From Desulfobulbaceae bacterium (GTDB lineage Bacteria; Desulfobacterota; Desulfobulbia; Desulfobulbales; Desulfurivibrionaceae), in NCBI GenBank assembly GCA_004332195.1, contig SJBG01000010.1, positions 1-63,639 of the forward strand: a stretch of 63,639 nt of DNA. The letters are read 5' to 3'. The position numbers and the translations under genes are program-made. The notes below the pieces were generated by a model. That model searched no databases and was not told the origin of the DNA. It saw only the letters and a program-made list of their open reading frames with translations. Positions 45,543 to 53,223 of the stretch are shown piece after piece (positions within the stretch are counted from its first letter, which is position 1; every line of letters begins with the position of its first letter).

Positions 45543-46499
45543 CTATTTGATGGCTTTACCATAAACTTCTGCCAGAATTGCCCGCCCACCCTTAGCCAGT
45601 AGCTCCTCAGCCAAGTCCAGACCAATCCGCGCGGCATTCTCCACCGTCCCGGTTTTGCTGGCCCGCACCTGTTGATCGCCATTTATTGAAACGATCAGGC
45701 CGGTTATGGTTAAAATTTGCCCCTTATCGTCCAGGGTAGCAAAACCGGCCAAGGGCACTTGGCATCCTCCTTTCAGGCGCTTGAGGTAACTGCGCTCGGC
45801 CTGGACCGCCAGGGTAGTTGGTCGGTGTTCCATAAACGAGAGCATTTGTCGCAGTTGATCATCTTCCCGGCGCAATTCAATCCCCACCGCCCCTTGAGCC
45901 ACCGCCGGCAGCATTTCGGCGGCGGTAAAGCATAAGCCAGCCCGGTGGGACAGCTTAAGGCGATTTAAGCCGGCGGCGGCCAGAATAATCGCGTCATACC
46001 GGCCTTCATCGAGCTTGCGCAGACGGGTGTCCAGGTTTCCCCGTAGGTCTTCAATTTTCAAGTCCGGTCGCAGGCGAGCAAGTTGAGCTTTGCGCCGCAA
46101 ACTGCTGGTTCCCACCCGTGCCCCCGGGGGCATGGCGGCCCAGGTCTTTGCTTGAGTGGCGATAAAGGCATCAAAGGGATTTTCCCGTTCCGTGATGATC
46201 CCTATATGCAAACCAGCCGGCAATTCAGCGGGGACATCCTTCATGCTGTGAACGGCGATATCGACCTCGTCACTCAGTAGGGCCTCCTCAATTTCCTTAA
46301 CGAACAGGCCCTTGCCACCCACCTTGGCCAAAGGCACATCAACGATTTTATCGCCCTTGGTGATGATTTTGACCAGCTCCACCGCACAGTGGGGATATTT
46401 GCTCTCAATTCGATCTTTGATCCAATTCGATTGAGCCAAAGCTAGTAGACTGGCCCGGGTGCCGATGCGAATGTTTCTTTTCGTGAACTCTTTTTCCAT
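45543..46499 (-). CDS. hemC: hydroxymethylbilane synthase (porphobilinogen deaminase)
   Basis: 318 residues. It joins four porphobilinogen units to make hydroxymethylbilane. Seen: IRIGTRASLLALAQSNWIKD, KVGGKGLFVKEIEEALL, DIAVHSMKDVPAELP, GARVGTSSLRRKAQL, DLRGNLDTRLRKLDEG, LPAVAQGAVGIE and the dipyrromethane cofactor Cys in LKGGCQVPLAGFA. Its partner uroporphyrinogen-III synthase is encoded divergently in the next gene. Start ATG 46499 with an AGGATAAGAG leader. Confidence 0.96.
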   Translation of the reverse strand: MEKEFTKRNIRIGTRASLLALAQSNWIKDRIESKYPHCAVELVKIITKGDKIVDVPLAKVGGKGLFVKEIEEALLSDEVDIAVHSMKDVPAELPAGLHIGIITERENPFDAFIATQAKTWAAMPPGARVGTSSLRRKAQLARLRPDLKIEDLRGNLDTRLRKLDEGRYDAIILAAAGLNRLKLSHRAGLCFTAAEMLPAVAQGAVGIELRREDDQLRQMLSFMEHRPTTLAVQAERSYLKRLKGGCQVPLAGFATLDDKGQILTITGLIVSINGDQQVRASKTGTVENAARIGLDLAEELLAKGGRAILAEVYGKAIK

Positions 46500-46851
46500 A
46501 AACTCTTATCCTTGTATCCGTGAGATCACGGTTTAACCGCCTATCGCCAGTCGGCCACGATCCAAGCGTCGGCCGGCCACTATACAAGCAAATGCCCAAA
46601 GGGGCAACCAACTCAGATGCGGGAGATTTTTTCCGGTTACCGGAATTGCCCATGCGGAAAACATCCATGTCAAGGGCAACATGACCGGTGACTAGGTGGG
46701 ATATTTTCCCTTTGACCCTGCGGATGAATTAGGTGTAAGCTGGACGAGTTTTTTGGATAGATGGATATTGCAATATTTTCTAAAGAAATAAACAGGTTAA
46801 GTGAAAATTAACCACTTTTTTTACGACAGGTCCTTCGCGGACTTAGTATAG
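46500..46851. other. divergent intergenic region hemC / cobA-hemD
   Basis: About 350 bp separating two tetrapyrrole genes transcribed apart; promoters for both must be here. No riboswitch, repeat or convincing promoter boxes were recognised. The AT-rich portion 46740-46850 probably holds the plus-strand promoter. Confidence 0.5.
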
Positions 46852-48453
46852 ATGGCTCGGATTAAGATAAAAATGGCTAAAAAAGGTATAGTTTATTTGA
46901 TTGGGGCCGGACCCGGCGATCCTGAATTGATCACGGTCAAGGGTCGGCGTTTAATGGGTCAGGCGGATGTGGTGGTTTATGATTATCTGGCCAACAAAAA
47001 ACTGTTGGCGCATGCCCCATCATCGGCAACTTTTATTTACGCCGGCAAAAGAGGTGGCAGCAGGCATATTCATAGTCAGAGCGAAATTAATCAGATCTTG
47101 GTGGATCACGCCCTGGCCGGCAAAACCGTGATTCGACTCAAAGGTGGCGATCCTTTTATCTTTGGTCGGGGTGGTGAAGAGCTTGAGAAGCTGGTGAGTT
47201 GCGGTATCCCCTTTGAAGCGGTGCCCGGCGTTACCTCAGCCAGCGCCGCCGCCACCTACGCCGGGGTTCCCATTACTCATCGGCGCTTTACTTCTTCGGT
47301 GACTTTTGTCACCGGCCATGAGGACCCCGGCAAAAAAGCAACTCGGATCGCCTGGGATGCGCTGGCCACCGGGAGGGGTACCATTGTTTTCTATATGGGA
47401 ATTAAAAATCTGCCCAACATCTGCGCCAATTTGATCAGTCACGGCCGCGACCCGCAAACCCCGGTGGCGGTGGTGCGCTGGGCGTCCACCCCCCAGCAGC
47501 GTTCGGTGGTGGGAACCCTGGAGAATATTGCCGAGGTGGTCCGCAAGGCCTTGATAACTCCACCGTCCCTGGTGGTGGTTGGAGAGGTGGTCGCCTTGCG
47601 CGACACCATCAACTGGTACGAGCAACGCCCGCTGTTTGGCCAAAGGATTCTGGTCACTCGGAGTCGGGAGCAGGCCAGTGATCTGGTGCGGGGTTTGGAA
47701 GATATGGGCGCCTTTTGCCTGGAAGGGGCTACCATCGCGCTTGCCGCGCCGCCTGACTGGACTCCGCTGGATCAGGCCTTGGCTCGAATCGCTGCTTATC
47801 AGTGGCTGTTGTTTACCAGCCCCAACGCCGTGCGTTTTTTCTTTCAGCGCCTGGCGGTACTCGGGCGGGACAGCCGTGACCTGCACGGCCCGAAAATTGC
47901 GGCGATTGGCGCCGCGACCGCCGCGAGTTTGCTGGGGCACGGAATCAAGGCCGATTTGCTGCCGACACAATTTACCGCCGAAGGCCTGGCCGAGGCCCTG
48001 TTGGCCCAAGGCATGACCCAAGGTATGACCCAAGGTATGCGGGGGCAAAAAATTCTGTTGCCTCGGGCGCTGAAGGCTCGCGATGTCTTGCCGGCAAGCC
48101 TTGAAAAGGCCGGGGCCGGGGTTGATATTGTCCAGGTTTACCAAAACGTCCGCCCGGCTTTGGATCAGGAAGTTCGGCAGGCTTTGGATCAACGGGAAAT
48201 TGATTTGATTACCTTTACCAGTTCCTCTACGGTGACCAATTTTGTTGAATTGCTTGGTTGCCGGTCGGCTCAACTTGTCGACCTGCTGGCCGGGATTAAA
48301 ATTGCCGCCATCGGTCCGATTACCGCCGCCACCGTCGCCAAGGTCGGGCTGTCCGTAAACATCCAGCCCCAAAAACATACCATCCCCGAGCTGATTGCCG
48401 CTATTGTCGAGTACTTCCAGAAAACGCCGGCGCCGGATAAAAACGTTTCTTGA
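46852..48453 (+). CDS. uroporphyrinogen-III C-methyltransferase / uroporphyrinogen-III synthase fusion (CobA-HemD)
   Basis: 533 residues. Residues ~8-255 are SUMT (VYLIGAGPGDPELITVKGRRL, VIRLKGGDPFIFGRGGEE, VPGVTSASAAATYAGVPITHR, GTIVFYMG), which makes precorrin-2 for siroheme, cobalamin and, in these bacteria, alternative haem. Residues ~265-533 are HemD-like (FGQRILVTRSREQASDLVRGL, WLLFTSPNAVRFFF, ITFTSSSTVTNFVELLG, AIGPITAATVAKVGLSVNI). A slippage repeat encodes MTQGMTQGM in the HemD half (48012-48040). ATG 46873 (MAKKGIVYLIG) is an equally good start. The fusion is common in Desulfobacterota and Firmicutes. Confidence 0.93.
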   Translation: MARIKIKMAKKGIVYLIGAGPGDPELITVKGRRLMGQADVVVYDYLANKKLLAHAPSSATFIYAGKRGGSRHIHSQSEINQILVDHALAGKTVIRLKGGDPFIFGRGGEELEKLVSCGIPFEAVPGVTSASAAATYAGVPITHRRFTSSVTFVTGHEDPGKKATRIAWDALATGRGTIVFYMGIKNLPNICANLISHGRDPQTPVAVVRWASTPQQRSVVGTLENIAEVVRKALITPPSLVVVGEVVALRDTINWYEQRPLFGQRILVTRSREQASDLVRGLEDMGAFCLEGATIALAAPPDWTPLDQALARIAAYQWLLFTSPNAVRFFFQRLAVLGRDSRDLHGPKIAAIGAATAASLLGHGIKADLLPTQFTAEGLAEALLAQGMTQGMTQGMRGQKILLPRALKARDVLPASLEKAGAGVDIVQVYQNVRPALDQEVRQALDQREIDLITFTSSSTVTNFVELLGCRSAQLVDLLAGIKIAAIGPITAATVAKVGLSVNIQPQKHTIPELIAAIVEYFQKTPAPDKNVS

Positions 48454-48468
48454 ACTATCAGGATGCCT

Positions 48469-48615
48469 TCAGAGAGTATATAGAAGTTTTTTACAATCGG
48501 CAGAGGAGGCAGGCACGGCTAGGGTATCTATCCCCGGTTGCTTATGAGAAGAAGTTTTATGGAAACTGGATGGCGGCATGAGCCAATTGGTGTCCACTTT
48601 TTCTATCCTACCTCA
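48469..48615 (+). mobile_element. IS3-family 3' remnant (same element as 25984-27256)
   Basis: 147 bp identical or nearly so to the orfB 3' end of the element at 25984-27256: it encodes EYIEVFYNRQRRQARLGYLS through KKFYGNWMAA and stop, then the terminal repeat ending ACTTTTTCTATCCTACCTCA. It lies 15 bp after the cobA-hemD stop. No 5' part remains. It keeps the perfect form of the inverted repeat that is degenerate in the full copy, so it is not simply derived from that copy. Confidence 0.9.
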
Positions 48616-48670
48616 ACCCCCTGTTTTTGCCTGGCAGATTTTTTTCTCCGGGTCGTTACGGTTATGTGTT

Positions 48671-51091
48671 ATGTTTGGCTCCATGCAGCCCTCTTTATTC
48701 GCTTCTCAAATTACTCCCAAAATTCTGCCCAAGGCCCCCCAAGGCCCCCCCAAGGTCGCCCCCAGGGCTCCCCTTTTAGCCCCCCCGGCTACGGCCGGTC
48801 CGGTCACCGATTCCACGGCCAAGCTCAACCCGGCTCAGCGGGAAGCGGTTTGCGCCCCCGACGGTCCGGTGTTGGTGATTGCCGGGGCGGGCAGCGGCAA
48901 GACCCGCACTCTGGTTCATCGCCTGGCTTATTTGGTGGAGCGAGGGGTGGCTCCGGAGGGCTTGTTGTTGCTCACCTTTACCCGCAAGTCCGCGCAGGAA
49001 ATGATCGCCCGGGCCGGCCTTTTGCTGGGCGATGCCTCCTGTCGGCGGGTATGCGGCGGCACCTTTCATGCCACCGCCAACTTGTTGTTGCGCCGTTATG
49101 CCGCCCATGTCGGTTATCAAGCCAATTTTACCATTCTCGATCAGGGGGATGCCGAGGGGATTATCAATTTGTTGAAATCCTCTCTGGGCCTGGGTAGGAT
49201 TGGCCGCCGTTTTCCCTCCCGTCGCCTGATTTCGGGGGTACTCAGCCGGGCGGTGAATACCGGCAAGACGACTGGCGACCTGATGGAGGCCGAATATGGG
49301 CATCTGCTGGAATTTCTCGACGACATTCTGGTCATCGGGGAGCATTACCATAAGTTCAAGCTGACCCACGGCCTGATGGACTACGATGATCTTTTGGTTT
49401 ACCTCCGCCGCCTTCTGCGGTCGCACCCGGTGGTGCGGGATGAGTTGGCCCGTCGTTTCCAGGCCATTTTGGTGGATGAATATCAGGACACTAACCCGAT
49501 CCAGGCCGAGATTGTCCGCCTGCTGGCGGCCCCCCGCAACAACGTGATGGCGGTGGGAGACGATGCCCAGTCGATTTACAGTTTCCGAGGGGCGGACTTT
49601 CGCAACATTATGGAGTTCCCCGACCATTTTCCCGGCACCCGAGTGATTCGGTTGGAGGAAAATTACCGCTCTACCCCGGAAATTCTCAATTTGAGCAACG
49701 CTATTATCGCCCCGGCTCCCGAGCAGTTCCACAAAAAACTTTTCAGCCGCCTGGCCGGGGGTGATCGCCCGACGCTCCATAAGGCTCGTAACGAAGGGGG
49801 GCAGGCCCGTTTCGTGGTGGAAAAAATTCGTCAGTTACAGGCCCAGGGCATTGCCGATGACCAAATCGCGGTGCTTTTTCGTTCCGGTTTTCACTCATAC
49901 AAACTGGAGCTGGAACTTGCCGCCCACGGCATCGCTTTTGAAAAACGAGGCGGGCTGAAACTCACTGAGTCGGCCCATATCAAGGACGTTCTGGCCCACT
50001 TCCGAGTGCTCTGCAATCCCGCCGATCGATTATCCTGGAATCGCATTCTCCTACTGCTTGATAAGCTCGGTCCTAAAACCGCCGACAAGATAGTCGATGG
50101 TTTCTCGATCAAGGGTGAGTCGGCAGCTTGCGAGCTTACATCCGGCGATGATGAGGGGCCGAAGGGTATTGCCCCTCATCTGCAAGTGTTGGCAACCTAC
50201 GCGGCGGGCAAGCCCTGGCAGGTCGGACTACAAAAACTGATGAAACTGCTGGACGACATTCAGGGTTTCGAGTCGGCCCCCCTGACCATGTTGGAGTTGG
50301 CGCTGGCCTATTACCAGCCCATTTTCCAGCGCCTCTACCCCGACGATTACCCTCGCCGTCAGCGGGATCTTGATCAGTTGTGCCCCTTATTGAGCGCTTA
50401 TGGCGACATCCGCGATTTTCTGGTCGACACCGCTTTGGATCCGCCCGCCCCCGACCCCCAAGCCGGCGAAGAAAAGCAGGGCCGTCTGGTGTTGTCCACC
50501 GTTCATTCCGCCAAGGGGCTGGAGTGGGACAGCGTCTTTATCATCCACCTGGCCGAGGGCAAGTTTCCCTCCTCCCAGGCGGAGGGGGTGGAACAGCATG
50601 AGGAGGAGCGCCGCCTCCTGTATGTGGCCGCCACCCGGGCCAAACGCAATCTTTACTTAAGTTTCCCCGGCGAGGTGGCCGGGTTCGATCGCCGTCCCAG
50701 TCTTTGCGAACCATCCTCCTTGCTCGGCGCTATTCCCCTTCGGCTATTTTGTGCCGCGGAGATCGCTGATCGGCCCGAGCCCGGCTTTGCCGACCGGGCG
50801 AAACCGTCAAGGGTAAGAAGGGGTGGTTTTGTCGAGGGATTTGGCCGGGATCAGCCGGGGCAACCTGGCCGTTGGTTAAAGCCGGGCAGCTCGGCGACTG
50901 GGACTAATGCCGTCAGCGCCACCAAGACTGAACCCGACCGGTCCTGGTCGGTTGGGGCCCGGGTTAGGCATTCCTTCTTTGGCTTGGGCATCTTGCTGAA
51001 ACAGATTGATTCGCGCGCGGTGGAGGTTAATTTCGATCGTCACGGTCGCAAAATCCTCTACTTGGACTATGCTAAACTGGAAAAACTTTAA
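48671..51091 (+). CDS. UvrD/Rep/PcrA-type ATP-dependent DNA helicase
   Basis: Superfamily 1A helicase of about 806 residues. Walker A is VIAGAGSGKTRTLVHRLAYL, motif Ia LLLLTFTRKSAQEM, motif II ILVDEYQDTN, then GDDAQSIYSFRGAD, RLEENYRSTPEILNL, LVLSTVHSAKGLEWDSVFI and LLYVAATRAKRNLYLSFP. A disordered Pro/Gly-rich linker (~nt 50750-50940) precedes the C-terminal SVGARVRHSFFGLGILL module that binds RNA polymerase in UvrD. The open frame runs upstream into the IS remnant (MSQLVSTFSILPQP is the translated inverted repeat), so the true start is inside; ATG 48671 or 48683 are candidates without strong Shine-Dalgarno. Confidence 0.9.
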   Translation: MFGSMQPSLFASQITPKILPKAPQGPPKVAPRAPLLAPPATAGPVTDSTAKLNPAQREAVCAPDGPVLVIAGAGSGKTRTLVHRLAYLVERGVAPEGLLLLTFTRKSAQEMIARAGLLLGDASCRRVCGGTFHATANLLLRRYAAHVGYQANFTILDQGDAEGIINLLKSSLGLGRIGRRFPSRRLISGVLSRAVNTGKTTGDLMEAEYGHLLEFLDDILVIGEHYHKFKLTHGLMDYDDLLVYLRRLLRSHPVVRDELARRFQAILVDEYQDTNPIQAEIVRLLAAPRNNVMAVGDDAQSIYSFRGADFRNIMEFPDHFPGTRVIRLEENYRSTPEILNLSNAIIAPAPEQFHKKLFSRLAGGDRPTLHKARNEGGQARFVVEKIRQLQAQGIADDQIAVLFRSGFHSYKLELELAAHGIAFEKRGGLKLTESAHIKDVLAHFRVLCNPADRLSWNRILLLLDKLGPKTADKIVDGFSIKGESAACELTSGDDEGPKGIAPHLQVLATYAAGKPWQVGLQKLMKLLDDIQGFESAPLTMLELALAYYQPIFQRLYPDDYPRRQRDLDQLCPLLSAYGDIRDFLVDTALDPPAPDPQAGEEKQGRLVLSTVHSAKGLEWDSVFIIHLAEGKFPSSQAEGVEQHEEERRLLYVAATRAKRNLYLSFPGEVAGFDRRPSLCEPSSLLGAIPLRLFCAAEIADRPEPGFADRAKPSRVRRGGFVEGFGRDQPGQPGRWLKPGSSATGTNAVSATKTEPDRSWSVGARVRHSFFGLGILLKQIDSRAVEVNFDRHGRKILYLDYAKLEKL

Positions 51092-51099
51092 ACAAATAT

Positions 51100-52503
51100 A
51101 TGGACTATCAACAAGCCTGGAGCTACCACAATAGCTTGCATTTTTTTAAGATCAAGTTGGGCTTGGCCAGCATGGAGCGTTTTCTTGGTCGCCTGGGGGA
51201 TCCCCAGCGGCGCTCGCGCTTCATCCACGTGGCCGGAACCAACGGCAAGGGCTCCGTCGCTGCGGCTTTGCAGGCTGTGCTTGCGCAGGCCGGCTACCGA
51301 GTGGGACTTTACACCTCGCCCCATCTAAGTTGTGTTCGTGAGCGCTGGCGGATCAACGAAGACTATATCTCGGAGGCCGACTTCGCATATCACGCCACCG
51401 CCATTAAAACGGTGCTCAACGGTGAGCTAATCACTTACTTTGAGTTCGCCACCGTTTTGAGCCTGCTCTGGTTTGCCGCCAGCGAGGTTGATGTCGCGAT
51501 CATGGAAGTGGGCATGGGCGGGCGCTTGGACGCCACCAACGTGATCACCCCTCTGGTTGGGGTGATCACTAATGTTTCCATGGATCATCAGGAGTATCTC
51601 GGCGATACCCTAACCCAAGTGGCCGCGGAAAAGGCAGGGATCATCAAGTCCGGGGTGCCGCTGGTTGCCGGAGTAGCCGTTGACGATTCCCGTCGGGTGG
51701 TACGGGAGCGCTGTCGAGCGTTGGCCGCCCCCCTTTATCTGTTGGGTCGGGATTTTTCTTGGCAGGCAGCAGGATCTGAATCCGGTCGCGCCCCTGATCC
51801 GGGCAAGCCCGACAAATTCAGCAAAAACCCGCCGATTGATGCCCCCTGGACTTACAGGGGTTTGAATGGTGAAATTACCGGTTTACGTTCCGGTTTGCGA
51901 GGGCGCCATCAGCGAGACAATCTTAGTCTGGCCTTGGCGGCGCTGGAAGTCCTGGCCGATCATTTGCCGGTGCGGATCGACGACATCCGGGCCGGCTTAG
52001 CTGCGGTGAGGTGGCCGGGGCGCTTGGAGCTGTTGGAGTCGGCCTTGGCCGGGCATCCGGAAAAACGCCGGGTTTTGCTGGACGGCGCGCACAATCCCGC
52101 CGGGGTCACCAGCCTGGTTGCCGCTTTGGGCGCCGCCACGGGCGCCGATTTTGGCTATCGGCGACTGATAACGATTTGGGCCAGTATGGCCGACAAGGAA
52201 GTGGCCGTCGGTTTGCACGCAATCGCGCCGCTTTGCGACACCATGATTCTGACCCAATTAGCGAGTGAACGCGCGGCCAGCCCGGCAAAGATGCGCCAGT
52301 TTTTGGCCACCGGGGGCAACGCTGAACCGACTCCGGCGGTACTGGATGCCTCCAGCCCGGCAATGGCCTTGGATCTGGCCTGGTGCCGGAGTACCCTTGA
52401 GGATCTGATCGTCGTGTCCGGGTCTTTGTATCTGGTAGGAACGGTGCGGCGGCTACTGGTCGGTGAATTAACCGCTCAGGGTCGGCAAGCAAATAGGCGC
52501 TAA
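51100..52503 (+). CDS. folC: folylpolyglutamate / dihydrofolate synthase (FolC)
   Basis: 467 residues. A Mur-ligase-type enzyme that adds glutamate to folate. FIHVAGTNGKGSVAAALQAVL is the P-loop; VGLYTSPHLSCVRERWRIN, EVGMGGRLDATNVI, TNVSMDHQEYLGDTLTQVAAEKAGI, RHQRDNLSLALAAL and VLLDGAHNPAGVTSLV complete the signature. It follows the helicase by 8 bp with no visible Shine-Dalgarno, so it may depend on coupling. The next gene (HNH) starts 7 bp after its stop. Confidence 0.94.
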   Translation: MDYQQAWSYHNSLHFFKIKLGLASMERFLGRLGDPQRRSRFIHVAGTNGKGSVAAALQAVLAQAGYRVGLYTSPHLSCVRERWRINEDYISEADFAYHATAIKTVLNGELITYFEFATVLSLLWFAASEVDVAIMEVGMGGRLDATNVITPLVGVITNVSMDHQEYLGDTLTQVAAEKAGIIKSGVPLVAGVAVDDSRRVVRERCRALAAPLYLLGRDFSWQAAGSESGRAPDPGKPDKFSKNPPIDAPWTYRGLNGEITGLRSGLRGRHQRDNLSLALAALEVLADHLPVRIDDIRAGLAAVRWPGRLELLESALAGHPEKRRVLLDGAHNPAGVTSLVAALGAATGADFGYRRLITIWASMADKEVAVGLHAIAPLCDTMILTQLASERAASPAKMRQFLATGGNAEPTPAVLDASSPAMALDLAWCRSTLEDLIVVSGSLYLVGTVRRLLVGELTAQGRQANRR

Positions 52504-52510
52504 TGGTATC

Positions 52511-52804
52511 ATGGACAAACCTTTCCACGATTTCGATGGGGTGGATGAAGCCTGGATCCGCCGGGAAAAGACCAAGGCTCGAGAACTGCGCAAAACCCGG
52601 TGGTGGCGGCACAAATTAGCCCAAGGCCTCTGTTATTACTGTGGCCGCAAGAGCGCTTTGGCGGAATTGACCATGGATCACGTGGTGCCCCTTGCCCTCG
52701 GCGGAGGCAGCGACAAGAACAACCTGGTCCCCTGTTGCAAAGCCTGCAACAACGCCAAACGCAACATCTTGCCCCAGGATTGGAAGACGACATTTGACAT
52801 CTGA
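52511..52804 (+). CDS. HNH endonuclease
   Basis: 97 residues. The HNH module is complete: LCYYCGRKSALAELTMDHVVPLALGGGSDKNNLVPCCKACNNAKRN, with the Asp-His pair, the Asn and the two Cys pairs for structural zinc. The N-terminus is basic and helical. Small HNH proteins of this kind are common, non-toxic-looking nucleases or McrA relatives; the substrate is unknown. Placed directly after folC and 83 bp before the alkyltransferase gene, so it may share their transcript. Confidence 0.88.
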   Translation: MDKPFHDFDGVDEAWIRREKTKARELRKTRWWRHKLAQGLCYYCGRKSALAELTMDHVVPLALGGGSDKNNLVPCCKACNNAKRNILPQDWKTTFDI

Positions 52805-52887
52805 CATCTGATGTTTGATGTTTTAGAGGTTTCTCAAGGCCCTTTTTTACAAAATATTCTCAATGTATCAAACGAGAGGAGGAAAAA

Positions 52888-53223
52888 ATGAAAACCTTTG
52901 CCGATAAAGCGTACGATCTTTTAAGGAAGGTGCCTAAAGGGCGCGTAACAACCTATAAAGAAATTGCCCACGCCCTGGAAACCAGAGCATATCGGGGAGT
53001 AGGGCAGGCCATACGAAGAAACCCCTATGCGCCCGAAGTGCCCTGACACCGGGTTGTCGCCGCATCCGGTCGGATTGGAGGATTTCAAGGAAAGACATCG
53101 GGAACTGCTATCCGGAAAAAAATAAAAATGCTCAAAGACGAAGGGATCGACTTCCACGGAGGAAAAGTAAAGAATTTTGAAGAAGTTTTTTTTCGATTGT
53201 TTACGGTAGGGTATCGGGAGTGA
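52888..53223 (+). CDS. O6-alkylguanine-DNA alkyltransferase (MGMT family) with probable active-site selenocysteine
   Basis: 111 residues if the TGA at 53044-53046 is read as selenocysteine. The first part, FADKAYDLLRKVPKGRVTTY with the AYRGVGQAIRRNPYAPEVP segment, is the DNA-binding helix-turn-helix and approach to the active site. Then TGA stands exactly where the family has the acceptor Cys of Pro-Cys-His-Arg-Val, followed by HRVVAASGRIGGFQGKTSG and KKIKMLKDEGIDFHGGKVKN, ending at TGA 53221. The strong GAGGAGG Shine-Dalgarno and the downstream conservation speak against a dead gene. A conventional caller would see a 52-residue stub. Its 3' end overlaps convergent ppiD by 23 bp. selA/selB/selC are not in this window. 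Alternative: a nonsense mutation. Confidence 0.82.
53047..53080 (+). promoter_or_regulatory. candidate bacterial SECIS element
   Basis: Downstream of the in-frame TGA the mRNA can form ATCC (53064-53067), a GGTC apical loop (53068-53071) and GGAT (53072-53075), with a further CC/GG pair below an internal loop. The loop begins 21 nt after the TGA; in E. coli fdhF the GGUC loop lies about 18 nt after its UGA. A competing pairing (ACCGG with CCGGT) exists. Judged by eye. Confidence 0.6.

Noticed and set aside
47236-48378. 380-residue minus-strand frame inside cobA-hemD
   Set aside because: The plus-strand frame has clear SUMT and HemD motifs; the antisense frame shows only Gly/Gln/His-rich composition typical of shadows in GC-rich DNA.
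48776-49780. 334-residue minus-strand frame inside the UvrD-like gene
   Set aside because: Antisense shadow of a gene with all helicase motifs; no recognisable domain.
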